Positions 1 through 6,920 of a stretch of DNA of 8,037 nucleotides are shown piece by piece; the first letter of the stretch is position 1, and every line of letters starts with the position of its first letter. Location: the NCBI GenBank assembly GCA_023441125.1, contig JAEZQV010000349.1, positions 1 through 8,037 on the forward strand, written 5' to 3'. The position numbers and the translations under genes are program-made. The notes beneath the pieces were generated by a model. That model saw only the letters and a program-made list of their open reading frames with translations, ran no database searches and was not told the origin of the DNA. The stretch is from Bacillota bacterium. GTDB lineage: Bacteria > Bacillota_C > Negativicutes > Sporomusales > Sporomusaceae.

Positions 1-548
1 GTATCATCAATTATGAGGACGAGGCGGGTGCCCGGATAACAGGGGGCAAATTGTTTTAAAATTAAGTCACCGGTCTGATGAAAGAGCTTTGGTTTGGCAA
101 CCAGGGTATTGTCAGCTGCCGGCTGAAAGCGGATCAAGCCGGTCATTTTATGAAGCTCATGGGATACTACCTTGGCGCGGGAAAGAAAAATCCGGCTGAT
201 ATCACCCAGCCCGCAAAAACAATAGGCGTGCCCATAGCGCAGGGCCTGTTCAACCGCGGAGAAAATGACGGCCGCTTTGTCCGCGGCCCGGTAGCGGAGA
301 TTGTTAAATATCAGGCGGGCCAGGGTTTGACCGGGATTGCCGAGCAGCCAGAATGCATCGAGGCCGCAGGTATCGGCCACCTGCCGGATTAAAACCGGCA
401 GCACGGCATTATCGGCGTCCAGGGTACCGGTAGCTTTAAAGAGGCCAAAGCTGTCCTGCTCACCCGGAAAACAAGGCAGGTCATTATGCAGTTGGGACAG
501 AAGCGTCGCTTTTATGATCGGCCATGGCGACGGTGAGCAGATAATCAC
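1..548 (-). CDS. Divergent DUF4130-like protein, partial (C-terminus beyond left edge)
   Basis: Open for 182 codons from GTG at 548 to the window edge, with no stop or frameshift. I recognise it only by comparison with the complete DUF4130 protein encoded just upstream (697-1518). N-terminal VIICSPSPWPIIKATLL parallels LIYCYDGSFDGLLCCVF. Residues 129-141 (SHELHKMTGLIRF) parallel RESHLLKGFLRF, with the His and the G-x-x-RF pattern kept. 'NTLV' parallels 'NVLV', and residues 171-182 (YPGTRLVLIIDD) parallel YPEERFLIHD. The spacing matches within a few residues, so the two look colinear. The YDGSF motif is absent and overall identity is low. It follows the DUF4130 gene by 148 bases on the same strand, so it is probably a third gene of the same operon. 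The role is inferred to be DNA metabolism, as for its neighbours. An ATG at 563 is an alternative start in the same frame. Confidence 0.72.
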   Translation of the reverse strand, partial: MIICSPSPWPIIKATLLSQLHNDLPCFPGEQDSFGLFKATGTLDADNAVLPVLIRQVADTCGLDAFWLLGNPGQTLARLIFNNLRYRAADKAAVIFSAVEQALRYGHAYCFCGLGDISRIFLSRAKVVSHELHKMTGLIRFQPAADNTLVAKPKLFHQTGDLILKQFAPCYPGTRLVLIIDD

Positions 549-555
549 GCGAGGT

Positions 556-561
556 CCCTCC
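556..561 (-). promoter_or_regulatory. Ribosome binding site favouring the GTG start at 548
   Basis: GGAGGG on the minus strand lies 7 bases before GTG (546-548). The in-frame ATG at 561-563 overlaps this site and has only a weak candidate of its own upstream, so GTG is the better start. Confidence 0.55.
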
Positions 562-603
562 ATAAACTTAGCGGCGCCGGCGCGGTACAACCGTCCGCCG
601 CTG

Positions 604-632
604 ATGATAAACGAAAACGAATTGGTCAACAA
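604..632 (-). promoter_or_regulatory. Possible internal promoter before the second DUF4130-like gene
   Basis: On the minus strand TTGTTG (627-632) is followed after 17 bases by TATCAT (604-609). The -10 is good (5 of 6) and the -35 is poor (3 of 6). It lies in the 148-base gap between the two DUF4130-type genes, where I see no convincing terminator. The gene may therefore be read both from the operon promoter and from here. The assignment is weak. Confidence 0.25.
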
Positions 633-696
633 TAAGAATAAACCACTTAAAGAAGTTTAGCAATATTGAAAGCTGTTGAACTGGCACGTTCTGAGG

Positions 697-1518
697 TTAT
701 TTTTTCTGGGCGGGAATGCTCAACAACGAGTCACCGGCGCCAGGCAGACCGGCAGGGAGATTTTGGGAGGAGCGGCCAAACTCGGTCATATATTGCCAGT
801 AGCGTTTGGGCATGTGGCTCATGCGGCATTGCGGATTATAGCGGCCCTGGATGGCAATGGTATCGTAAAACAACTGCCAGAGTTCGCGAAACTTTTTTTC
901 GTTTGCATCCGCCGCCGGCAGTTCAAGCTCGGCAATGGCAATAACGGCTGACTGGTAGGGCTGATAAACAAGGCCCATGCCATGGGTCTTGTCATGAATT
1001 AAAAATCGCTCTTCCGGATAGCGTTCGCAAAAATGCTGTACCAGCAGGGGCAATACGTAATTCTTGGGGGCTATTTCGCCGACAAGAACGTTGTTAATGA
1101 TAGAAAATCGCAGGAAGCCTTTTAGCAAATGGCTTTCTCTCTCCAAATGCCGAACTGCTTTAAAAAGTTTGTTGACAGCATCTGCCGCCAACATGTTCAT
1201 TACAGCCGGGCCGCACCGGTAGCCCAGACGCAGAAAGTGCAAAATGTGTAATTCTTTTTGGCTGAGACAGGTTAAAAAAGAGTGCTGTACAAAGGTAAGC
1301 GCCGGAGCGCCCAGCTTCTTTGGTATAGAAGCCAGTACCCGGCCCGCTTTAGATAAGTCGGTCGGGATTGTTTTGGTTGGGAAAAGCAGGGCAGGAGCTT
1401 CCCCAGCTACGACAATATCAAGGGGACTTTCCTTTTTTTCATAGCTTTCAAACACACAGCACAGCAACCCGTCAAAACTGCCGTCATAGCAGTAGATCAA
1501 ATCGAACTGGTCAGACAC
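697..1518 (-). CDS. DUF4130 / TIGR03915 family putative DNA metabolism protein
   Basis: A 273-residue protein of the family annotated as 'probable DNA metabolism protein', typically encoded beside a TIGR03916 radical SAM protein, as here. The family opening motif is present as LIYCYDGSFDGLLCCVFESY (residues 7-26). The DUF4130 core spans about 85-245 and includes LGYRCGPAVMNMLA, RESHLLKGFLRF (H130), HFCERYPEERFLIHD, and the C-terminal signatures FYDTIAIQGRYNPQ and MPKRYWQYMTEF. The last ~25 residues look like an unstructured tail. The start is GTG at 1518, inside the end of the radical SAM gene (22-base overlap), implying translational coupling. No signal peptide or membrane segment is seen, so it should be cytoplasmic. 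Some family members are fused to a UdgX-type uracil-DNA-glycosylase domain; this one is not. The biochemical function is unknown; participation in DNA repair or modification is inferred from family context. Confidence 0.9.
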   Translation of the reverse strand: MSDQFDLIYCYDGSFDGLLCCVFESYEKKESPLDIVVAGEAPALLFPTKTIPTDLSKAGRVLASIPKKLGAPALTFVQHSFLTCLSQKELHILHFLRLGYRCGPAVMNMLAADAVNKLFKAVRHLERESHLLKGFLRFSIINNVLVGEIAPKNYVLPLLVQHFCERYPEERFLIHDKTHGMGLVYQPYQSAVIAIAELELPAADANEKKFRELWQLFYDTIAIQGRYNPQCRMSHMPKRYWQYMTEFGRSSQNLPAGLPGAGDSLLSIPAQKK

Positions 1519-2819
1519 TTTTCTATAACCTCCAGCGCTGCCGGTAAAGCCGGTAGATGCTCAAACAGGGAAAGTTGTTCTGTATGGGCAAAATCCCAGC
1601 GTTTTAGTTCCAGCGCTTTTTCTGATAGTAGCGCTTGCAGCAGCCTGTTTTGCGCATTTTTGACGCCCTCTGCCCTTTTGCCATTACAGGTTATAAAGTA
1701 TTGGGCGCGTTTTACAACAACCCCTATTTTTTTCAGGCTGTCGAAATTAAGTGCTGCAGTGCGACGTACGGCTACAATCCGTTTGGCACTGGTTACACCA
1801 ATACCGGGCACTCTTAATAAGTTTTGATAAGGAGCCCGGTTAACATCTACCGGGAAGAAGTCCATATTGTTAAGGGCCCAGTTGCATTTCGGGTCCAGAT
1901 AGGGATTAAAGTTCTGATGTTGCTGATCGAGAAGTTCGCGGGCTGAAAAATCGTAAAACCGCAATAGCCAGTCGGCCTGGTAAAGCCTGTGCTCACGCCA
2001 GAGCGGCGGTTTTGTATCCAATGCAGGCAAAAAACTGTGTTCAGCTACCGGCAGATACGCCGAGAAAAAGACCCGCTTGAGTTTATATTTTTTGTACAAC
2101 CCTTCGGTCAAGTTCAAAATTTGATAGTCGGTGTCAGGCGTCGCGCCAATAATCATTTGCGTACTCTGGCCGGCAGGAACAAATTTGGGTGCATGCTTGA
2201 ATTTAACAAGGTCATGTGAATTTTCCTGGATGCCCTTTTGAATAAATGCCATCGGCGTAAAGATGGCCTGCTTTGACTTATCTGGCGCCAGCAATTGCAA
2301 ACTGCTTTGCGAAGGCAGTTCAATATTTACACTCATGCGGTCGGCCAGCATGCCGAGACGGGTAATAAGCCGATGGTCTGCTCCGGGAATTGCTTTGGCG
2401 TGAATATAGCCGGCAAACCGGTACTCTTGACGTAAGATTTGCAGCGCTTCGATTATTTGTTCACAGGTATAATCCGGATTTTTTATAACGCCGGAGCTTA
2501 AAAACAGGCCTTCAATATAATTGCGGCGGTAAAAGTTCATCGTTAGTTCCGCGAGTTCCCTGGGGGTAAAAAAGGCGCGCGCCGTATCGTTAGAAAGGCG
2601 ATTCACGCAGTATTTGCAATCATAAATGCAGACATTCGTCAACAATATCTTTAACAAAGAGATGCAACGCCCGTCCGCGGAAAAACTGTGGCAGATGCCA
2701 CTGGCGGCCGCACTGCCAATTCCCCCGGCAGCGGCCTTCTTGTTCACGCCGCTTGATGTGCAGGCGACATCATATTTGGCAGCATCAGTCAGGATCTTCA
2801 GCTTATCAAAAACATCCAA
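1497..2819 (-). CDS. Putative DNA modification/repair radical SAM protein (TIGR03916 type) with helix-hairpin-helix
   Basis: A 440-residue cytoplasmic protein. The radical SAM CX3CX2C cluster motif is CIYDCKYC (C64, C68, C71), which should bind a 4Fe-4S cluster and S-adenosylmethionine. It is preceded by the family-typical AAKYDVAC (13-20) and CHSFSADGRC (43-52). 'LFLSSGV' (105-111) and 'VNIELPS' (164-170) fit the SAM-binding barrel. Near the C-terminus LLRVPGIGVTSAKRIVAVRR (334-353) is a helix-hairpin-helix, a non-specific DNA-binding element. It is linked to a DUF4130 partner, whose gene overlaps its 3' end by 22 bases. The start is TTG at 2819: in-frame stops lie directly upstream, AAGGGAG lies 10 bases before it, and MDVFDKLKILTDAAKYD matches the usual beginning. 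The ATG at 2826-2824 is in another frame. Family assignment is firm; the substrate and reaction are unknown. Confidence 0.92.
   Translation of the reverse strand: MDVFDKLKILTDAAKYDVACTSSGVNKKAAAGGIGSAAASGICHSFSADGRCISLLKILLTNVCIYDCKYCVNRLSNDTARAFFTPRELAELTMNFYRRNYIEGLFLSSGVIKNPDYTCEQIIEALQILRQEYRFAGYIHAKAIPGADHRLITRLGMLADRMSVNIELPSQSSLQLLAPDKSKQAIFTPMAFIQKGIQENSHDLVKFKHAPKFVPAGQSTQMIIGATPDTDYQILNLTEGLYKKYKLKRVFFSAYLPVAEHSFLPALDTKPPLWREHRLYQADWLLRFYDFSARELLDQQHQNFNPYLDPKCNWALNNMDFFPVDVNRAPYQNLLRVPGIGVTSAKRIVAVRRTAALNFDSLKKIGVVVKRAQYFITCNGKRAEGVKNAQNRLLQALLSEKALELKRWDFAHTEQLSLFEHLPALPAALEVIEKCLTSSI
1529..1533 (-). promoter_or_regulatory. Ribosome binding site for the GTG start at 1518
   Basis: GGAGG on the minus strand, 10 bases before the GTG start and inside the 3' end of the radical SAM gene. 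It supports an overlapping, coupled start. Confidence 0.55.
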
Positions 2820-2846
2820 CGGTCATCAACTCCCTTGCTGCTGTTT

Positions 2847-2876
2847 ATTATACAACAGAACATATGTTCGAGTAAA
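2847..2876 (-). promoter_or_regulatory. Sigma-A type promoter of the radical SAM/DUF4130 operon
   Basis: On the minus strand TTTACT (2871-2876) is separated by 18 bases from a perfect TATAAT (2847-2852). Transcription should start around 2840, leaving a leader of roughly 20 bases before the TTG start. The spacer contains the LexA box, so a bound repressor would block polymerase. Confidence 0.7.
2857..2870. promoter_or_regulatory. LexA (DinR) SOS box
   Basis: The 14-base site is AGAACATATGTTCG. It matches the Bacillus-type consensus CGAAC-N4-GTTCG at all but the first base and contains the perfect 12-base palindrome GAACATATGTTC (2858-2869). It sits wholly between the -35 and -10 of the minus-strand promoter, the usual place for LexA repression. 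This predicts induction of the operon by DNA damage. The site is about 140 bases upstream of the divergent kinase gene, so an effect on that gene is possible but unproven. Confidence 0.82.
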
Positions 2877-2997
2877 GAGGTAAGACTGCTGCTGCCAATA
2901 AAAAAGTGAATGTTATTGCTGCGGCCGGTGCTGATAATTATCACAATTCAGCAGGAGCCGCTACGCGATCTGGCGAAAAAGGTAGTATTATGGCGGC

Positions 2998-3003
2998 GGA
3001 GGT
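2998..3003 (+). promoter_or_regulatory. Ribosome binding site setting the kinase start at 3008
   Basis: GGAGGT lies 4 bases before ATG at 3008, the strongest site among the in-frame starts. ATG 2990 has a weaker AAGG upstream, and ATG 2906 has no good site. Confidence 0.6.
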
Positions 3004-3007
3004 CGGA

Positions 3008-4945
3008 ATGAAATTCTTAGAGCGATGGTTTGTTATTGTGAATAATTGGCTGAATATCAAAACCATTAAAGCCCAGCTGCGCTTTTGGGGCGTGATGCTG
3101 GTGCTTTTCCCCAGTATTTGCCTAATGCTGGTTCTTACCGGTTCTGGACTGAATCCTTTTTTTAGCCAAATGCATATCAGCATGATAGCTTTTCTGATAT
3201 TATTAGTGGTTTCCCTGCCGCTAACCATGGTATTGGCCACCAGTCTGGAGAGTCCGCTCAAGCAGTTAATTGCCGGTGCGGCCGCCGTACGGGCCGGTGA
3301 TTACAGTTATCGGATCAACCAAGACCTGATCGAGAACTCCGTTAATGAAATCCGGGATTTATGCAAACTTTTTAATTATATGGCAGAAAATATAGATACC
3401 AAAACAGAAACCCTGTATTTTGCCAATAAGGCGCTGACCGAAGCCCGGGATGCCGCCTTGGAGGCTTCGGTGGCCAAATCGCAGTTTTTAGCCAATATGA
3501 GTCACGAAATCCGTACACCCCTTAATGCCATCCTGGGGATGGGCGAACTGCTGGCGGAAACACAGCTCACACCGGAGCAGGCGAAATATGTACACACAGC
3601 CGTGGCGGCGGGGGAGAATCTGCTCAACCTCATCAATGATATCCTTGATTTGTCCAAAGTCGAGGCCGGTCAAATACCGCTGGAAAAAGCGCAGTTCGCT
3701 TTGCCGGAGGTTATTGAAAAAGCCTGTGAGCTGTTGTCACTCAAAGCGCACGTCAAGGGGATTGCTCTCAACCATTATCTGGCACCCGGTACCCCGGTCA
3801 GCCTGATAGGTGACCCGGTCCGGCTGCGGCAGATACTTATTAACCTGCTGGATAATGCCGTAAAGTTTACCGACACCGGTGAGGTAGCCCTGGAGATCCG
3901 GCAGACCGGCAGGCGGGAAGGCGGCATAGTGGAGTTGTTGTTTATGGTACGGGATACCGGCATCGGTATCCCGCAGGATATGCTGGAACACATTTTTGAG
4001 CGGTTTACGCAAGTGGATTCATCCAGTACGCGCCGGCATGGCGGTACCGGTCTGGGACTGGCTATTTCCAAACATCTGACCGGGCTGATGGGGGGGCGTA
4101 TCTGGGTGGAAAGCACCCAGGGCGCCGGCAGCCGCTTTTACTTTACTGCTTTGTTTGGCCGGGGAGATGATCATTATCTGCCGGTATCGGCAGCGGATGG
4201 CCGGCCGGCGCAAACCGGGCCGGCTGCTGCAGCGCCGCCATCGTCTGCGCCGGCCGGTCAGCAGGCATTTCATATCTTGTTGGTGGAGGATTCGGCGGAC
4301 AACCGTCTGCTGGTTGAAGCGTTCCTCAAAAAAACGCTATATAAGCTGGACATGGCGGAGAACGGAGAAATCGCTGTCGAAAAATTTCGGACCAACCGCT
4401 ATGACTTAATCCTTATGGATATGCAGATGCCGGTCATGGATGGTTATCAGGCTACCCAGACGATCAGGGAGTGGGAACGGCGCCACGGCCTTGCGCATAC
4501 GCCGGTGGTTGCGCTGACTGCCTATGCGCAGCCGGAAGATACCGCCAGAATGCGAGACTTTGGCTGCGACGCCCAGCTTACCAAGCCCATTAAAAAGAAA
4601 GTACTTTTGCAGGCCATAGAACAATTTGCCAGGGGTGCAGCCAAGCGGAAGAAAGAGGCCGTAACGATTGACAGCGACCTGAAGGAGTTAATTCCGGGGT
4701 TTTTGCATAAACGCCAGGAGGACATTCAGGCAATACGGACCGCTGCCGACGCCGGGGATTATGAGTCTATACGGATTATCGGGCATACGCTCAAGGGGAT
4801 TGGGGGCGGTTACGGCTTTGAACGGGTAACCATGCTGGGAGCGGCTATTGAACAGGCCGCCAAAAGTCACGATAGCCATAAAATCAGGGAATTGGCGCTG
4901 CAGCTGCAAGAATATCTGGAACTTATCGAAATCCGCTATGAATAG
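3008..4945 (+). CDS. Membrane hybrid histidine kinase (HAMP-HisKA-HATPase-REC-HPt)
   Basis: 645 residues from ATG 3008 (679 if ATG 2906 is used; numbering here is from 3008). Two membrane helices (about 24-44 and 57-78) are separated by only about a dozen residues, so there is essentially no extracellular sensor domain. A HAMP linker (79-131) and a short coiled coil follow. HisKA contains SHEIRTPLN with phospho-acceptor H166. The HATPase shows the N box (ILINLLDNAVKF), G1 (DTGIGIP), F box (FERFTQVD) and G2 (GGTGLGLAI). An Ala/Pro-rich linker (about 390-418) leads to a receiver domain with acidic E427/D428, phospho-acceptor D471 (LILMDMQMPVMDG), T504 and K526. The C-terminal HPt domain has GHTLKGIGG with H593. 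The protein should phosphorylate itself and pass phosphate through D471 and H593 to a partner, most likely the REC-GGDEF protein encoded 20 bases downstream. The stimulus is unknown and may be sensed in the membrane or cytoplasm. Confidence 0.93.
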   Translation: MKFLERWFVIVNNWLNIKTIKAQLRFWGVMLVLFPSICLMLVLTGSGLNPFFSQMHISMIAFLILLVVSLPLTMVLATSLESPLKQLIAGAAAVRAGDYSYRINQDLIENSVNEIRDLCKLFNYMAENIDTKTETLYFANKALTEARDAALEASVAKSQFLANMSHEIRTPLNAILGMGELLAETQLTPEQAKYVHTAVAAGENLLNLINDILDLSKVEAGQIPLEKAQFALPEVIEKACELLSLKAHVKGIALNHYLAPGTPVSLIGDPVRLRQILINLLDNAVKFTDTGEVALEIRQTGRREGGIVELLFMVRDTGIGIPQDMLEHIFERFTQVDSSSTRRHGGTGLGLAISKHLTGLMGGRIWVESTQGAGSRFYFTALFGRGDDHYLPVSAADGRPAQTGPAAAAPPSSAPAGQQAFHILLVEDSADNRLLVEAFLKKTLYKLDMAENGEIAVEKFRTNRYDLILMDMQMPVMDGYQATQTIREWERRHGLAHTPVVALTAYAQPEDTARMRDFGCDAQLTKPIKKKVLLQAIEQFARGAAKRKKEAVTIDSDLKELIPGFLHKRQEDIQAIRTAADAGDYESIRIIGHTLKGIGGGYGFERVTMLGAAIEQAAKSHDSHKIRELALQLQEYLELIEIRYE

Positions 4946-4951
4946 CGGACT

Positions 4952-4957
4952 GGGAGG
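4952..4957 (+). promoter_or_regulatory. Ribosome binding site for the TTG start at 4966
   Basis: GGGAGG lies 8 bases before TTG at 4966. The nearby ATG at 4958 is in a different frame, so the TTG start is well supported. Confidence 0.65.
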
Positions 4958-4965
4958 ATGGAACC

Positions 4966-5961
4966 TTGGCCATTTTAATTGTTGACGATTCGGTGGAAAG
5001 CTTGGAACTAGTGAAACGGATTTTAGAGAAAAACGGGTTTGCTGATATACTCACTGCCGAATCGGCAACCGATGCGTTTGACCTTTTGCGGCTTGATCAG
5101 CCTGCCTGTGTTGCCCAAAATATTGATTTAGTACTTATGGATGTTGTGATGCCGGGTGTGGACGGCATTAAAGCCTGCTGGCTGCTCAAATCCCATAAGT
5201 GTTTTGCCGATGTGCCTGTTATTGTCATTACCGCCAGTAATGACGCGGAGACCCTGGATAAGGCTTTTGCCGCCGGCGCCATGGACTTTATCAGTAAGCC
5301 GGTCAAACAGCTTGAATTAAAAGCCCGGATTCATTCGGCATTAAGGATAAAATATGAAACCGATCAGCGCAAAGCCCGGGAAGCTGAACTGGTAAAAGTT
5401 CTGGAAGAGTTGGAAAGCGCCAATAAAGAATTACGCCGCCTGTCTTCGCTTGACGGGTTAACCGGCATAGCAAATCGGCGGCATTTTGACGAAATCTATG
5501 AAGTGGAGTGGCGGCGGGCAGCCCGGGACGGTCATGAGCTGTCCATCCTTTTTCTTGATATTGATTTTTTCAAATTTTATAACGACACCTACGGTCATCA
5601 GCAAGGGGATGACTGTTTGAAAATTATTGCAGCTACCGCCGGCAGCCAGCTGAAGCGGTCTGGCGATCTGCTGGCGCGCTATGGCGGTGAGGAATTTGTT
5701 GTCATTTTACCGGGAACAGGCGTAGCCGGCGGGCAGCAGGTAGCAGAAGCCATCCGTTTGGCCGTAGAGAAATGCAATATTCCGCATGCTTCCTCGCAGG
5801 TGGCCGAGCACGTAACGGTAAGTGTCGGCGTGGCCGGCGGCCGGGTGAATGCCGACGACAATCCCGCAGAATTGATTGCCAAAGCCGACGAGGCGCTGTA
5901 TGCAGCTAAGAAGGGCGGCCGGAATCAGGTGCGGGTGGCTATTTTGTCTGCGGCTGATTGA
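4966..5961 (+). CDS. Response-regulator diguanylate cyclase (REC-GGDEF)
   Basis: 331 residues, cytoplasmic. The N-terminal receiver (1-125) has D7/D8 in LIVDDS, phospho-acceptor D59 (LVLMDVVMPGVDG), T89 and K111 (FISKPV). A charged helical linker (about 131-160, coiled-coil-like) joins it to a GGDEF domain (about 161-328) that opens with SLDGLTGIANRRHFDE. The catalytic motif is intact as GGEEF (240-244). An RxxD inhibitory site (R231/D234) lies exactly five residues before it. The enzyme should therefore make cyclic di-GMP from two GTP and be subject to product inhibition. There is no EAL or HD-GYP domain. Its layout is like WspR, but with a single REC. It starts with TTG 20 bases after the hybrid kinase stop, so it is co-transcribed and is the probable final phosphate acceptor. 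Its 3' end overlaps the convergent LysR gene by 23 bases. Confidence 0.94.
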   Translation: MAILIVDDSVESLELVKRILEKNGFADILTAESATDAFDLLRLDQPACVAQNIDLVLMDVVMPGVDGIKACWLLKSHKCFADVPVIVITASNDAETLDKAFAAGAMDFISKPVKQLELKARIHSALRIKYETDQRKAREAELVKVLEELESANKELRRLSSLDGLTGIANRRHFDEIYEVEWRRAARDGHELSILFLDIDFFKFYNDTYGHQQGDDCLKIIAATAGSQLKRSGDLLARYGGEEFVVILPGTGVAGGQQVAEAIRLAVEKCNIPHASSQVAEHVTVSVGVAGGRVNADDNPAELIAKADEALYAAKKGGRNQVRVAILSAAD

Positions 5962-6835
5962 GCAGGAATTGCCAGAACAGCTCCAGGCAGGCCGGTTGCA
6001 GCGGCTGGCGGCTTATGGCGTAAAATTGCCGTTTAATGGCCGGACCCGGTAACGGCAAAGAAATAAGTCTGCCGGTGGCCAGCTCGGGTTCGACCGCCCA
6101 GGCGGAAATAAAGCCAACGCCGATTTTGCTTAAAATAGCGGCTTTAACCGTTTGATTGCTGCCGGCTTCCAGGACAATCCTGAGCTTCTCGGAAGCAATG
6201 CCTAGTCTTGCCAGCGCCTCCAGGGCTGAGATGGCTGTCCCCGAGGATTTTTTGCGCAGGACAAAAGGGAGGGTAAGCAGCCAGTCGCCGGTTGGTGTTG
6301 CCGGAATTGTTGCCTGGTAATCGGGATGCGCCACAAGGACAAGGTTGTCCGACCATAACGGCTGACTGACGATGCTGTCTTTAGGTTTGGCGCCGACGAT
6401 GGCAACCGGAATTTCGCCGTTGTGAAATTTTTCCAAAATGGTTTGGCTGTCGCCCGTTACCAGCGAAATGGCCAGATTCTGGTGTTCCCTGAGAAATCCG
6501 GCCAGTAACGGCGGCAGGATATAATCAGCGGGAATGGTACTGGCACCCAGTAAGATCCTGCCGGCAGTACCCTGGGTCATGGCCTGGATTTCATTATGGG
6601 TATTGGCGATCAGACCATTTATGGTCCGGGTAGTCTCATATAGTTTTTCACCATATATAGTTAATGAAACGCCTTTGGATGTCCGGGTAAATAACGGGCA
6701 TCCAAAATTTTTTTCCAGATTATCAACATGAAAGGAGACCGTTGGCTGGGTCAGGTCGAGTTTTTTGGCAGCCGCTGAAAAGCTGCCTTCTTCGGCAACT
6801 TGCAGAAAAACGGTTAGAGACTGAATATATGACAT
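5939..6835 (-). CDS. LysR-family transcriptional regulator, probably selenium-metabolism associated
   Basis: 298 residues, the normal LysR length. The N-terminal winged helix-turn-helix (about 5-65) shows SFSAAAKKLDLTQPTVSFHV followed by LEKNFGCPLFTRTSKGVSLT. The effector-binding domain (about 92-295) starts with RILLGASTIPADYILPPLL and contains SSGTAISALEAL (197-208) and the segment ILSKIGVGFISAWAV (234-248), typical of this fold. It begins at ATG 6835 with GAGGTG 5 bases upstream. It is divergent from the YedE-type selenium transporter gene. A LysR subgroup is annotated as selenium-metabolism associated and occurs with yedE-type genes, so control of that transporter and of itself is the likely role. 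The ligand is unknown. The LysR call is certain; the selenium link rests on the neighbour and general resemblance. Confidence 0.93.
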   Translation of the reverse strand: MSYIQSLTVFLQVAEEGSFSAAAKKLDLTQPTVSFHVDNLEKNFGCPLFTRTSKGVSLTIYGEKLYETTRTINGLIANTHNEIQAMTQGTAGRILLGASTIPADYILPPLLAGFLREHQNLAISLVTGDSQTILEKFHNGEIPVAIVGAKPKDSIVSQPLWSDNLVLVAHPDYQATIPATPTGDWLLTLPFVLRKKSSGTAISALEALARLGIASEKLRIVLEAGSNQTVKAAILSKIGVGFISAWAVEPELATGRLISLPLPGPAIKRQFYAISRQPLQPACLELFWQFLLNQPQTK

Positions 6836-6844
6836 GTTTTCACC

Positions 6845-6864
6845 TCAGGATAATTATTGCCTGA
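6845..6864. repeat. Small inverted repeat next to the LysR ribosome site
   Basis: Arms TCAGG (6845-6849) and CCTGA (6860-6864) surround a 10-base AT-rich loop. In the LysR transcript the 3' arm overlaps the first bases of GAGGTG, so it could be a short hairpin near the start site or a DNA site for autoregulation. It is short and may be chance. Confidence 0.25.
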
Positions 6865-6892
6865 TCATATACTTCGTGTTTACAGATAAAAT

Positions 6893-6920
6893 TTCCTGTT
6901 TGCGTCGATTCCAGCAGGAA
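6893..6920. repeat. Inverted repeat TTCCTG-N16-CAGGAA
   Basis: Perfect 6-base arms at 6893-6898 and 6915-6920 lie centrally in the LysR/YedE gap, upstream of the putative YedE -10. The position suits a LysR activator site, but the spacing is not the standard T-N11-A box. Confidence 0.3.

Noticed and set aside
78..660. Plus-strand open frames at 78-392 and 337-660
   Set aside because: They lie opposite the minus-strand DUF4130-like reading frame, show no recognisable family motif, and are best explained as shadows of that gene.
678..691. GAAC-N6-GTTC inverted repeat in the gap before the second DUF4130-like gene, resembling a LexA box
   Set aside because: LexA boxes of this type need 4 bases between GAAC and GTTC. 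Here there are 6 and the centre does not match, so I do not call a second SOS site.
660..700. Possible terminator between the two DUF4130-type genes
   Set aside because: I find no GC-rich stem followed by a T-run on the minus strand, so no terminator is claimed.
2906..3007. N-terminal extension of the histidine kinase from ATG 2906
   Set aside because: The frame is open, but the added 34 residues show no signal peptide or domain, ATG 2906 lacks a good ribosome site, and GGAGGT directly precedes ATG 3008.
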